From an uncultured Oscillospiraceae bacterium (GTDB lineage Bacteria; Bacillota; Clostridia; Oscillospirales; Oscillospiraceae), in contig CALWZP010000011.1 in the NCBI GenBank assembly GCA_944386055.1, positions 1-64,000 of the forward strand: DNA of 64,000 bases, given 5' to 3'. The position numbers were made by a program, and so were the translations under genes. Below the pieces are notes generated by a model, which saw only the letters and a program-made list of their open reading frames with translations, was not told the DNA's origin and did not search any database. This document shows, in pieces, positions 31,335-41,754 of the stretch (position 1 is the stretch's first letter; each line of letters starts with the position of its first letter).

Positions 31335-33551
31335 TTATGGCGTCTGTCTGCCGCCTTCCCTGCTCAGCCGCCAGCGCAGACCGGAATACCGCCGGGTCTG
31401 CCGGTTGTTGTCTACCATACGGTGGAGGATCTCCTCCTCCCCCACGGCGATGAACAGCTCCCGCGCCCGGGTCACCGCAGTGTACAGCACCCCCCGGGTA
31501 AGCAGCAGAGGCGGCCCCGGCAGTGCCGCCAGGATCACCGCCCGGTATTCGCTGCCCTGGGCCTTGTGGACGGTAACGGCATAGGCCAGCTCCAGCTCGT
31601 TGAGGGTGTCCCCGGTATAGGCGATCTCCTTCCCCTCGAAGTCCACGGTGAGCTCGCCCCCCTCCACCCGGAGGATGGTGCCGATGTCCCCGTTGAAGAT
31701 GCCCATGCCGCTCTCCCCGGTGGCATGCTCCCGCCACAGGACATCATAGTTGTTCTTCACCTGCATCACCCGGTCCCCCGCCCGGAACACCGTGTCCCCG
31801 AAGGGGCGCTCCCCCTTCTCCGGGGACGGCGGGTTCAGGGCCGCCTGGAGCGCCCGGTTCAGCGCGCCGGTGCCTGCGGGACCTTTCCGGGTGGGAGAGA
31901 GCACCTGGATCTGCTGGCTGGGGATGCCCATGTTCCGGGGCAGCCGCGCTCCGCACAGCTCCACAATGGTCTCCACCGCCCGGGCGGGGTCATACCGGGT
32001 GAGAAGGAAAAAGTCCCGCTGGTTCTCCCGGAAGGAGGGGTGCTCCCCCCGGTTGATCTGATGGGCATTGCAGATGATGGCGCTCTCGGCGGCCTGCCGA
32101 AACACCTCCGTCAGCCGCACGGCGGGCAGCGCTCCGCTGCGCAGCAGGTCCCCCAGCAGGTTCCCCGGTCCCACCGAGGGCAGCTGATCCGGGTCCCCCA
32201 CCAGGATCAGGCGGCAGTCTCCCCGCAGGGCGGACAGCAGCGCCCGCATCAGCGGCACATCCACCATGGAGGTCTCGTCCACGATCACCGCGTCGGCGGG
32301 AAGGGGCTCGTCCTCGCCGTGGCTGAACGCCAGCGTCCCGGTCTGGGGATCGAACCGGGTCTCCAGCAGGCGGTGGATGGTGGCCGCCTCCGCGCCGCAC
32401 AGCTCCCCCAGCCGTTTGGCCGCCCGGCCGGTGGGGGCCGCCAGGGCGGTCGCCAGCCCCAGCCGTTCAAACAGCGCCAATACCCCCCGCAGGGAGGTGG
32501 TCTTCCCCGTGCCCGGCCCGCCGGTGAGGAGCATCACCTGCCGGGTGGCCGCCAGGTATACCGCCTGGCTCTGCTGGGGGGCATACCGGATGCCCTGCTC
32601 CCGCTGGATGGCCTCCAGCAGCTCCTCCATGCCGTCGGGGGGACACAGCTCCCGGCTGCCCATCTCCTGCAGCCGGTGGGTGATGTACTCCTCCGCCTCG
32701 TGCAGCTCCGGCAGGTATACCGCCGTCTCCCCCGCCGCCTCCTCCTGGACCAGGAGCCCCCGGTCCAGCAGCTCGTCCAGGCTGATCTCCAGCTTGTCCT
32801 CCGGAAGGTCCAGCAGCTGCCCCGTGGCGGCAAGCAGCTTGCCCCGGGGCAGAAAGGTATGTCCGTTGGTCAGGTTGTGCTCCAGCTCGTACCGCAGCCC
32901 CGCCTCCCGCCGGATGGGGTCGTCGGGGGCCATTCCGCCGCTCAGGGCAAGGGCGTCCGCGTCGGAGAACTCCACCCCGATCTCCCGGTCCACCAGCAGG
33001 TAGGGGTCGCTTTTCAGCAGCTCCAGGGCCAGGGGGCCGTGGCGGCGGTACAGGGGCAGCCCCAACTGGGGGGACAGCCCGTGCCCTGCCAGATAGTCCA
33101 GCAGCAGCCGCATCCCCATCTGACTTCGGAAGGTATCGCTGATGCTCCGGGCCCGCTTCAGGGTGATCCCCTTGATGCGGGTGAGCTTCTCCGGGGACTC
33201 CTCGATGACGGTGAGGGCCTCCTCCCCGAACTCCTCCACCAGCCGCCGGGCGGTGGCGCCGCCGATGCCCCGGATCACCCCGGAGGCCAGGTACTCATAG
33301 ATGGCCCTGGCTCCCTCGGGCATCCGCCGCTCCGCCACCGCCGCCCTGAACTGCCGGCCGTAGGAGGGGTGGACCGACCACTCCCCGTGGAGGGTCAGGC
33401 TCTCCCCCGGGGCGGCCCCGGGCATGCAGCCCACCGCGGTGACCTCCTCCTGGCCCACCTCCAGGCGCAGGACGGTGTAGCCGCTCTCCTCGTTCTGGTA
33501 GATCACATCGGACACCACGCCCTCCAGCACCTCGGTGTGCCTCTCCGTCAT
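31335..33551 (-). CDS. recD2: ATP-dependent RecD2-type DNA helicase
   Basis: This 738-aa SF1B helicase has an N-terminal OB/HhH region (GVIRGIGGATARRLVEEFGE, about 85-105), Walker A TGGPGTGKTTS, Walker B VDETSMVD and motif VI VLYTAVTRAR at the end. RecD2 works without RecBC in Firmicutes and assists repair and fork maintenance. The start is ATG 33551, which overlaps the upstream stop (ATGA); the longer frame to 34016 runs through the upstream gene and is a shadow. Confidence 0.93.
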   Translation of the reverse strand: MTERHTEVLEGVVSDVIYQNEESGYTVLRLEVGQEEVTAVGCMPGAAPGESLTLHGEWSVHPSYGRQFRAAVAERRMPEGARAIYEYLASGVIRGIGGATARRLVEEFGEEALTVIEESPEKLTRIKGITLKRARSISDTFRSQMGMRLLLDYLAGHGLSPQLGLPLYRRHGPLALELLKSDPYLLVDREIGVEFSDADALALSGGMAPDDPIRREAGLRYELEHNLTNGHTFLPRGKLLAATGQLLDLPEDKLEISLDELLDRGLLVQEEAAGETAVYLPELHEAEEYITHRLQEMGSRELCPPDGMEELLEAIQREQGIRYAPQQSQAVYLAATRQVMLLTGGPGTGKTTSLRGVLALFERLGLATALAAPTGRAAKRLGELCGAEAATIHRLLETRFDPQTGTLAFSHGEDEPLPADAVIVDETSMVDVPLMRALLSALRGDCRLILVGDPDQLPSVGPGNLLGDLLRSGALPAVRLTEVFRQAAESAIICNAHQINRGEHPSFRENQRDFFLLTRYDPARAVETIVELCGARLPRNMGIPSQQIQVLSPTRKGPAGTGALNRALQAALNPPSPEKGERPFGDTVFRAGDRVMQVKNNYDVLWREHATGESGMGIFNGDIGTILRVEGGELTVDFEGKEIAYTGDTLNELELAYAVTVHKAQGSEYRAVILAALPGPPLLLTRGVLYTAVTRARELFIAVGEEEILHRMVDNNRQTRRYSGLRWRLSREGGRQTP

Positions 33552-33898
33552 GGCCCCCGGCCGCCTCCTCTCTCCCGCAGTATCTGCTCCACTTGGGCGG
33601 CGGCACACAGGCGCACCTGCCCGCTGCCCCGGCACAGCACCTCCGCCATCCGCCGGCCCTCCTCGTCCAGGCCGCAGTCGGCGATGACCACCACATAGTC
33701 GATGAGGTCGTCTCCCCGAAGCCACAGCAGTCCCCGCACCGTCTGCTCCAGGCCCGCGCCGTCCCCCGCGGCGGGCACCACGGCGAACACCGGCTCCGGC
33801 CCCACCGGGACCAGGAGCTTCCCATACAGGTGCCAGGCCAGGGCCAGCACTCCCACCGCCGCCAGGGCGGCCATCACGATCTCCATCACGCTTGTCAC
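33548..33898 (-). CDS. Membrane-anchored protein of unknown function (116 aa)
   Basis: One N-terminal membrane segment (about 5-27) precedes a cytoplasmic domain with alternating strands and helices (FAVVPAAGDGAGLEQTVRGL, DYVVVIADCGLDEEG). The gene is coupled to recD2 by a 4-nt overlap, so the products are made in fixed ratio. The family is unknown. The C-terminal part looks like a small Rossmann-like domain, but this is inference. Confidence 0.65.
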   Translation of the reverse strand: MTSVMEIVMAALAAVGVLALAWHLYGKLLVPVGPEPVFAVVPAAGDGAGLEQTVRGLLWLRGDDLIDYVVVIADCGLDEEGRRMAEVLCRGSGQVRLCAAAQVEQILRERGGGRGP

Positions 33899-33985
33899 GC
33901 TGCCCCACCTCCATGTACCGCATCCTATGCGGCCAAACGGCGGCGGGTGACCACCCTTCTGCGCCGTTGTTTCGCCTGAGGGCGA

Positions 33986-34013
33986 GTTCCTTTCTGCGCG
34001 CGCAGAAAGGAAC
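33986..34013. repeat. Perfect 28-bp palindrome
   Basis: GTTCCTTTCTGCGC is followed directly by its reverse complement. There is no loop, and no T-run follows, so this is not a standard terminator. Confidence 0.6.
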
Positions 34014-34023
34014 CAAAGACGCG

Positions 34024-34047
34024 CTTAAGAACCGAATGGTTCTTAAG
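34024..34047. repeat. Hairpin with 10-bp stem and GAAT loop
   Basis: CTTAAGAACC (34024-34033) pairs with GGTTCTTAAG (34038-34047). It lies 10 bp after the 28-bp palindrome. Confidence 0.55.
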
Positions 34048-34328
34048 GATCTCCTTTTTATGGTGCCCTGGGGGGTGGTGCCGCTCCCCTCGGCGCATCA
34101 AAATCGGATGGACTCTCTCCCGCCTGCTGCCGCCCCTTGGCGGGGGTCGATTCCCCGGTGCGCCCGACGGGGGAGCGCCTTACTGCGGCGGTGCCCTGAG
34201 GGCGTGGATATGCAGGCGAATGAGATCTACCCCTATATTGGGGACAGCTTGCGTGGCGCGCGCCGGGGCCGTCGGCCACGGACGGGGCGGGGACCTCCAT
34301 GCAGGGGCAGGGTGCCAAACGGCCCCTT

Positions 34329-37151
<2,823 letters not shown>

Positions 37152-37189
37152 TGCGATCTGCAGCTCCTTGCTCTATGGGTTTTCTCGAT

Positions 37190-38203
37190 TCAGCGGCCGA
37201 ATTCCGCCGCCACCTCCCGGAGCATCTCCCGGATGGGCAGCTCGTAGGGACAGCGCGTCTCACACGCACCGCAGTCCACGCACTCCCCGGCGTGGTGGGC
37301 CGCCCCGTCGTACCGCGCCCTGGCCCAGTCCGCCAGGTCGTATTTGCGCAGGTAGTTCACCAGCAGGAAGCTGGTGGGGATGTCGATGCCCACGGTACAC
37401 GGGGCGCAGTAGCCGCACCGGCGGCAGAACCGGGTGCCCAGCTCCCGCCGGATCTCCCCGCACCGCGCCAGCTCCTCCGCCGTCAGGGGGGAGAGGTCCT
37501 CCGCGGCGGCGGCGTTGCGCTCCACCTCCTGGGGGCTGCCCATGCCGGGGATGTCCACATCGATGACCCCGGAGGCGGCCACATACCGCAGCGCCAGCCG
37601 CCAGTCCTCCAGGTTGCCCCCTGCCAGGGGCTTCATGGCGATGGTGCCCATCCCCTTCTCCCGGGCGCGGCGGAGCAGCGCCTCCCCCTGATTCTCCACG
37701 ATGTTGTAGGGGAACATCACCGTCTCGATCTGGCCGGCGTGCTCCTCCACCGCCTTTTTCAGGGCGTCCGCACTGTGGAAGGTGGCGCCGATGTGGCCCA
37801 CCTTCCCCGCCGCCTTGGCCTCCGCCAGGGCCTCATAGGCCCCGCCGGGGCCGAACACCCGCTCAAAATCCTTCAGGGGCAGATTGTGGATCTGGTACAC
37901 CTCGATGCGGCCGGTGCGCAGGTTTTTCAGGCTCAGGTCGATGTCCCGGGCCATCCCCTCCCGGCTGCGGGCCATGGACTTGGAGGCCAGGATAAATTTG
38001 TCCCGCCGCCCCTCCAGTGCCGCCCCCAGGTACTCCTCGGACACGGTGTAGGCCCGTGCGGTGTCGATGTAGTTCATGCCGTGCCGCTCCAGGGCGTCCA
38101 CCACCGCGGCAGTGTTGGCGGCGTCGGCGCGCTGGATGGGGATGCCGCCGAAGGACACGGCGGCGCACCGCAGGCCGGTGCGGCCCAAAGTCACATAGTT
38201 CAT
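37190..38203 (-). CDS. Aldo/keto reductase with C-terminal ferredoxin domain
   Basis: This 337-aa protein has a TIM-barrel reductase with the tetrad D47, Y52, K75 and H106, then a C-terminal Fe-S part with two Cys motifs ([10 protein letters not shown] and [12 protein letters not shown]). This fusion is common in anaerobes, and the substrate is unknown. The start is ATG 38203, giving a 4-nt overlap with the upstream yjbR-like gene; the longer frame is a shadow of that gene. Confidence 0.9.
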   Translation of the reverse strand: MNYVTLGRTGLRCAAVSFGGIPIQRADAANTAAVVDALERHGMNYIDTARAYTVSEEYLGAALEGRRDKFILASKSMARSREGMARDIDLSLKNLRTGRIEVYQIHNLPLKDFERVFGPGGAYEALAEAKAAGKVGHIGATFHSADALKKAVEEHAGQIETVMFPYNIVENQGEALLRRAREKGMGTIAMKPLAGGNLEDWRLALRYVAASGVIDVDIPGMGSPQEVERNAAAAEDLSPLTAEELARCGEIRRELGTRFCRRCGYCAPCTVGIDIPTSFLLVNYLRKYDLADWARARYDGAAHHAGECVDCGACETRCPYELPIREMLREVAAEFGR

Positions 38204-38610
38204 CCTTTGCTCTCCTCCTCGTTCTCCCTCTCGGGGATGTTCGCCAGTTCCCGCTGGACATATTTGGGCAGCCGCTCCACCGTCAGCTGCCAGGAGTGCA
38301 GGCACAGCGCCCTCAGCTCGTCGTCGGGCATCTCCCCGTCCAGCAGCACGGCGATCCAAGTGCGCTTGTCCGCGTAGAACCCCGGCAGCACCTCCGGGTG
38401 GAGGGCGGCCAGCAGCTCCCCCTCCCCCGGGGCGCACCGCAGATTGACCAGGTCGTGGCCGCCGTAGGTCCGGTACCTCTCCTCCGGGGAACACACGGCG
38501 GCGAACTGCTTCCCCCGCACCTCATAGAGGAACATCTTCCACGCCGGGTGGTACCGCTTCTCCGCCCCGGGGAGGGACAGCAGGCAGCCGTCCAGCCACT
38601 CATACCGCAC
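38200..38610 (-). CDS. MmcQ/YjbR-family protein
   Basis: This 136-aa protein has the CyaY-like/double-wing fold of the family: GAEKRYHPAWKMFLYEVRGK, then DLVNLRCAPGEGE and the KRTWIAVLL strand. These DNA-binding-like proteins have no established role. It is translationally coupled to the downstream aldo/keto reductase. Confidence 0.85.
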   Translation of the reverse strand: MRYEWLDGCLLSLPGAEKRYHPAWKMFLYEVRGKQFAAVCSPEERYRTYGGHDLVNLRCAPGEGELLAALHPEVLPGFYADKRTWIAVLLDGEMPDDELRALCLHSWQLTVERLPKYVQRELANIPERENEEESKG

Positions 38611-38641
38611 GCTCCCACCTCCGATTTCTGACCTTCAGCCC

Positions 38642-39133
38642 TTAACTCTCCGCCGTCAGGTCCGCCGTGCTCCCCCGCACCAGAGCGATCAGGTCCGCCG
38701 GGCGGACCTCCACCTGAAAGCCGATCTTCCCCGCGGAGACACAGATAGCCTCCCGCTCCAGGCAGCTCTTATGGAACACGGTGGGGAACAGCTTCTTCAT
38801 CCCCACCGGGGAGCAGCCCCCGTGGACATAGCCGGTGAGGGGGAGCAGCTCCTTCTGATGGAGCATGGCGATGGACTTCTCCCCCACCGCCCTGGCCGCC
38901 TTCTTCAGGTCCAGGGTGGCCTCCACCGGGATGTCGAAGACATAGTAGCCCCCCGAGGCACCCCGGGCCACCAGGGTCTTGAACACCGCCGCCGGGTCCT
39001 GTCCCAGCTGCCGGGCCACCGAGGCCCCGTCCACCGCCCCGTCCGGGTGGTCGTAGGTGTGGGGGACATAGGGGATCTTCCTCTGCTCCAGCACCCGCAT
39101 CACATTGGTCTTTTCCTCTTTGCTTTTCGCCAT
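38642..39133 (-). CDS. ybaK: Cys-tRNA(Pro)/Cys-tRNA(Cys) deacylase, YbaK/EbsC type
   Basis: This 163-aa editing protein removes mischarged Cys from tRNA(Pro). The YbaK fold is clear: VFKTLVARGASGGYYVFDIP, LDLKKAARAVGEKSIAM and GYVHGGCSPVGMKKLFP, in order. The start is ATG 39133; a much longer in-frame extension is antisense-like shadow of the EamA gene. It stands 5 bp downstream of the EamA transporter stop. Confidence 0.92.
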   Translation of the reverse strand: MAKSKEEKTNVMRVLEQRKIPYVPHTYDHPDGAVDGASVARQLGQDPAAVFKTLVARGASGGYYVFDIPVEATLDLKKAARAVGEKSIAMLHQKELLPLTGYVHGGCSPVGMKKLFPTVFHKSCLEREAICVSAGKIGFQVEVRPADLIALVRGSTADLTAES

Positions 39134-39138
39134 CTCTC

Positions 39139-39999
39139 TCACCTCAGAAGATATACCGAGATCAGGATGCACCCCAGCCCCAGCAGCACCCCGGGCCCCA
39201 TGACCTCTCCAAAGGCGGCCACCCCCACCAGGGCGGCGGCCACCGGCTCCACGCTGGCCAGGATGGCGGCCCTGCCGCTGTCCACCCGGGACAGCCCCCT
39301 GGTGTACAGCAGATAGGGCAGCACCGTGGCGATCACCACCAACCCCGCCGTCAGGGGCAGGGCGTCCCCGTGGGAGAAGGCCGCAGCCAGCTCCCACGGC
39401 CGCAGCACCGCCAGCGACCCCGCCCCGGCGAACAGGAAGGTGTAGAAGGTCACGGTGGCGGGCTGGTAGTGGGCCAGGGCGTACCGCCCGAAGATGGAGT
39501 ACAGCCCGTAGAAAAATCCGCTGCCCACCCCCAGGGCCAGCCCCAGGGGGGTGACGGACAGTCCGCCGCTGAACACCCCCGACACGCACATACACCCCAG
39601 GAAGGCCAGCCCCAGCGCCCCCAGCTTCCGCCGGGTGATGGGGTCGCGCCACAGCAGGGCGGACAGCAGCACCACGAAGGCCGGGGCGGTGTACAGCAGG
39701 ATGGCCGCCGCCGCCAGGGAGCACAGCTGCTGGCAGGTGAAATAGCACAGGGTGAACAGCAGCACGCTCACCACCCCGGTGCCGAAGAAGTAGGGCAGAT
39801 GCCGCCATTGGATGCGGAACACCGACCGGTCGGTGGCCAGAAACACCAGTCCCAGCACCAGCAGTCCGCCCAGGTTGCGCACCACCACGATGGAGCCGGC
39901 CGACAGCCCGTCCGCCGCCAGTCCCCGGTTGAACAGCCCGATCAGCCCCCACAGCACCCCGGCGGCCAGGATGCAGCCGCAGGAACGATAGTCTTTCAC
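39139..39999 (-). CDS. EamA-family (DMT) transporter
   Basis: This 286-aa protein has ten membrane segments in two EamA repeats. The start is GTG 39999, with GGAGGAGGGG 15-24 nt upstream and a 4-nt GTGA overlap with the RAYT stop. The DMT group exports amino acids, nucleosides or other metabolites; the substrate is unknown. The overlap suggests the RAYT gene now drives or shares its transcription. Confidence 0.88.
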   Translation of the reverse strand: MKDYRSCGCILAAGVLWGLIGLFNRGLAADGLSAGSIVVVRNLGGLLVLGLVFLATDRSVFRIQWRHLPYFFGTGVVSVLLFTLCYFTCQQLCSLAAAAILLYTAPAFVVLLSALLWRDPITRRKLGALGLAFLGCMCVSGVFSGGLSVTPLGLALGVGSGFFYGLYSIFGRYALAHYQPATVTFYTFLFAGAGSLAVLRPWELAAAFSHGDALPLTAGLVVIATVLPYLLYTRGLSRVDSGRAAILASVEPVAAALVGVAAFGEVMGPGVLLGLGCILISVYLLR

Positions 40000-40508
40000 G
40001 CGCGCTCTGTCCCCTCCTCCATCCCGGGATGATAGCGGTCCTCCCGCCATTTGGCGGGGTTGGTGTCGATGTAGTCCCAAATGCGGAGATAATCCGCGTC
40101 GTTGCGAATGATGTGGTCGTGATAGCCCTTTTGCCAGATGGGGATGCCGACGGACTTTGTCACAGCCTCTTTCATCATTTTGATCACACACGCAACAGAT
40201 GGCCTTTTTGTAGGGGCGCACAGTGTGCGCCCGCCATTTTTGATCCGCAAAAGAAGATGAACATGATTGGGCATTACCACATATTTGTCCACCGATATCA
40301 TCTCATAATGTTCCGATATCCCCTTGATCGCCTGTTCCACTGCGCGGCCAGCTTCTGTTAATGGCGGCAAATCAGACGCGGGCGCACACTGTGCGCCCCT
40401 ACGCAAAAGGGACTGCCGGTCCTTGGTACAGATGGTGACAAAGTAGCACCCAGGTTGGCTGTAATCATACTCCCGCAGGCGGTTTGGCTTTCGTACGGGC
40501 CGCTCCAT
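39996..40508 (-). CDS. REP-associated tyrosine transposase (RAYT), Y1 type
   Basis: This 170-aa single-strand DNA transposase-like protein has the HUH motif (VMPNHVHLLLRI, about residues 78-89) and a C-terminal helix with candidate catalytic Tyr near GYHDHIIRNDADYLRIWDYI. These proteins are usually domesticated and act on REP palindromes. Two 26-bp inverted REP-like palindromes lie inside the reading frame (40210-40235 and 40377-40402) and are translated as GAQCAP- and GRTLCAPT-like insertions. The frame is intact; a deleted paralogue lies 0.6 kb upstream. Confidence 0.88.
   Translation of the reverse strand: MERPVRKPNRLREYDYSQPGCYFVTICTKDRQSLLRRGAQCAPASDLPPLTEAGRAVEQAIKGISEHYEMISVDKYVVMPNHVHLLLRIKNGGRTLCAPTKRPSVACVIKMMKEAVTKSVGIPIWQKGYHDHIIRNDADYLRIWDYIDTNPAKWREDRYHPGMEEGTERA
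40210..40235 (+). repeat. REP-like palindrome inside the RAYT gene, copy 1
   Basis: The element begins GTAGGGGCGCAC and contains the stem GGGCGCAC-AGT-GTGCGCCC. The same 26 nt, 25 identical, occurs inverted at 40377-40402. Confidence 0.75.
40377..40402 (-). repeat. REP-like palindrome inside the RAYT gene, copy 2 (inverted)
   Basis: This is the reverse complement of copy 1 with one end-base difference. The two are 141 bp apart and could form a large cruciform or a transposase target pair. Confidence 0.75.
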
Positions 40509-40509
40509 G

Positions 40510-40743
40510 TCACCGGTTGACCTCCCGCTTGTCCGTGCGGCCCAGGAGGTAGTCGGCGGAGACCTGGAAGTAGTCGCCCAGGAAAATCAGGCTGCTGCCC
40601 GGCGCGTCTATCTCTCCATACTCCCACCGCTGATAGTTTCTGGTTTTTATTCCCATCAATTCAGCCATATCGCTCTGCTTCAGCTTCTTCTCCTTTCGAA
40701 GCTGCCGCAGCCGTTGTGCAAAAATCTCCATCTCAGGTCTCAA
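40510..40743 (-). CDS. XRE-family helix-turn-helix regulator
   Basis: This short repressor-like protein has an XRE domain from about residue 5 to 60: LRQLRKEKKLKQSDMAELMG, IKTRNYQRWEYG, then YFQVSADYLLGRTD. The start is set at TTG 40743, 6 nt after GGGGGAGGA; ATG 40731 is an alternative with a poorer site, and ATGs further up lie in the operator. It is divergent from the 82-aa gene, and two matching palindromes separate them. Confidence 0.85.
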   Translation of the reverse strand: MRPEMEIFAQRLRQLRKEKKLKQSDMAELMGIKTRNYQRWEYGEIDAPGSSLIFLGDYFQVSADYLLGRTDKREVNR

Positions 40744-40760
40744 AAAAATTCCTCCCCCTC

Positions 40761-40816
40761 TTGACATGATGTGTTGCATCATTTATAATATGGTCCAGAT
40801 GATGTGTTACATCATC
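40761..40816 (+). promoter_or_regulatory. Consensus promoter overlapped by two XRE operators
   Basis: TTGACA (40761-40766), a 17-nt spacer and TATAAT (40784-40789) form a perfect sigma-A promoter for the 82-aa gene. The palindrome ATGATG-TGTTG-CATCAT (40766-40782) fills the spacer, and GATGATGT-GTT-ACATCATC (40798-40816) covers the start region. Repression by the adjacent XRE protein is the simplest reading. Confidence 0.85.
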
Positions 40817-40833
40817 TGTTTGGAGTGTTTTCA

Positions 40834-41082
40834 ATGAATGGATTTTACGACTGGCTCTATGACCACTACGCGGATCCCCGGCTCAATGACGACGCGTTTC
40901 CCTCCGCTTATCACACCCAAAAGCGGCAGTGGCAGGCCGTCGCGGACCGGCTGGACGCCGGAGACCAGCTGGCCTGGCAGGACTATCTCAATCTGTTGAA
41001 AGCCTACTGGGGAACGGCGGCCTTCACCCTGGGCGTCCAGGTGGGCCTGTTCCTCTCCCCCCTCACACCGGAGGAGGAGTGA
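40834..41082 (+). CDS. Small protein of unknown function, partner of the XRE regulator (82 aa)
   Basis: The ATG has TTTGGAG ten bases upstream and is driven by the consensus promoter. The protein is rich in Tyr, Trp and acidic residues, with a helical core (YHTQKRQWQAVADRLDAGDQ) and a hydrophobic C-terminal helix (YWGTAAFTLGVQVGLFLSPL). No family was recognised. The regulator-target arrangement resembles a toxin-antitoxin or phage-derived switch, but nothing in the sequence proves toxicity. Confidence 0.7.
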   Translation: MNGFYDWLYDHYADPRLNDDAFPSAYHTQKRQWQAVADRLDAGDQLAWQDYLNLLKAYWGTAAFTLGVQVGLFLSPLTPEEE

Positions 41083-41452
41083 CGGGCCGTACCATGCGCG
41101 CTCCGGAATAAAAGCGGTCCTCCCGCCATTTGGCGGGGTTGGTGTTCATGTACTCCCAAATACGGAGATAATCCGCGTCGTTGCGGATGATGTGGTCGTG
41201 GTAGCCCCGTTGCCAGACCGGCGCGCCCGAGGTCCCACGGGCGGTATTGACGCGCCGGGCCGAAAATGATTTGAACTGCCGCATGACCTCGCTCAATGCG
41301 ACGGGAGAGCGGGCGGGTCCCAGACCCGCCCGTTCCTGTTCCCAAAACAGCTCTTTTCTCCCCTTTGTACACACTGTCACAAAATAATACCCCGCCTGGC
41401 TGTAATCGTACCCTTTTAACCGGTTTGGCCTTCTCTTTGGAAGATCCCCCAC
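41063..41452 (-). pseudogene. RAYT transposase paralogue with internal deletion
   Basis: The frame (129 aa) aligns with the neighbouring RAYT at both ends (RPNRLKGYDYSQAGYYFVTV and GYHDHIIRNDADYLRIWEY) but lacks the middle, including the HUH motif. It joins directly at AGLGPARSPVALSEVMRQF. A REP-like palindrome (41310-41332) lies close to the deletion point. Without the HUH motif it cannot cut DNA, so it is a deletion derivative even though the frame is open. Confidence 0.8.
41310..41332. repeat. REP-like palindrome inside the deleted RAYT copy
   Basis: CGGGCGGGTC (41310-41319) and GACCCGCCCG (41323-41332) pair across CCA. It occupies the position equivalent to the REP insert in the intact RAYT gene. 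Confidence 0.65.
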
Positions 41453-41460
41453 GATGATCC

Positions 41461-41534
41461 CTCACTCCCCCCGCAGCTGGATGATCTGATCCCGCAGTGC
41501 CGCGGCCAGCTCGAACTCCAGCATCTTCGCCGCC
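41461..41534 (-). repeat. Duplicated 3' end of uvrB (remnant copy)
   Basis: A 74-bp stretch repeats the last 24 codons region and stop of uvrB (41681-41754) with three mismatches, all synonymous; it encodes [20 protein letters not shown] and stop. The 146 bp between the copies holds several palindromes and no gene. Confidence 0.9.
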
Positions 41535-41680
41535 ACCCCACGGGCAGAGCCCGCGGGGACCCCGACGATTTCAAATCCTCGGCGGAAGTGAATTCCGCCT
41601 GCGGCGATCCTCCGCTCCACTCCGAATCGACGCGCCATCCGGCGCGCCCGCGCCGTGCGCGGGTGGAAAGAGGCGGCCCG

Positions 41681-41754
41681 CTCACTCCCCCCGCAGCTGG
41701 ATGATCTGATCCCGTAGCGCGGCGGCCAGCTCGAACTCCAGCATCTTCGCCGCC
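41681..41754 (-). repeat. 3' end of uvrB, functional copy of the direct repeat
   Basis: This is the genuine uvrB end, partner of the 74-bp repeat at 41461-41534 in direct orientation. The duplicated part covers the UVR domain that contacts UvrC. Confidence 0.9.

Larger units (their letters stand above)
33899..34328. other. 430-bp intergenic region rich in palindromes
   Basis: It holds two back-to-back palindromes (33986-34013 and 34024-34047) followed by about 280 bp of GC-rich sequence with no credible reading frame. The open frame on the plus strand (33892-34332) lacks a ribosome site and has an Arg/Pro-rich, non-protein-like composition. The content resembles an interspersed intergenic repeat. 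Confidence 0.55.

Noticed and set aside
40761-40816. CRISPR-like or direct-repeat array
   Set aside because: Only two palindromic units, placed on a promoter; operators explain them fully.
41540-41600. tRNA-like sequence in the insert between the uvrB repeats
   Set aside because: A T-loop-like GATTTCAAATC is present, but no complete cloverleaf or acceptor stem could be drawn.
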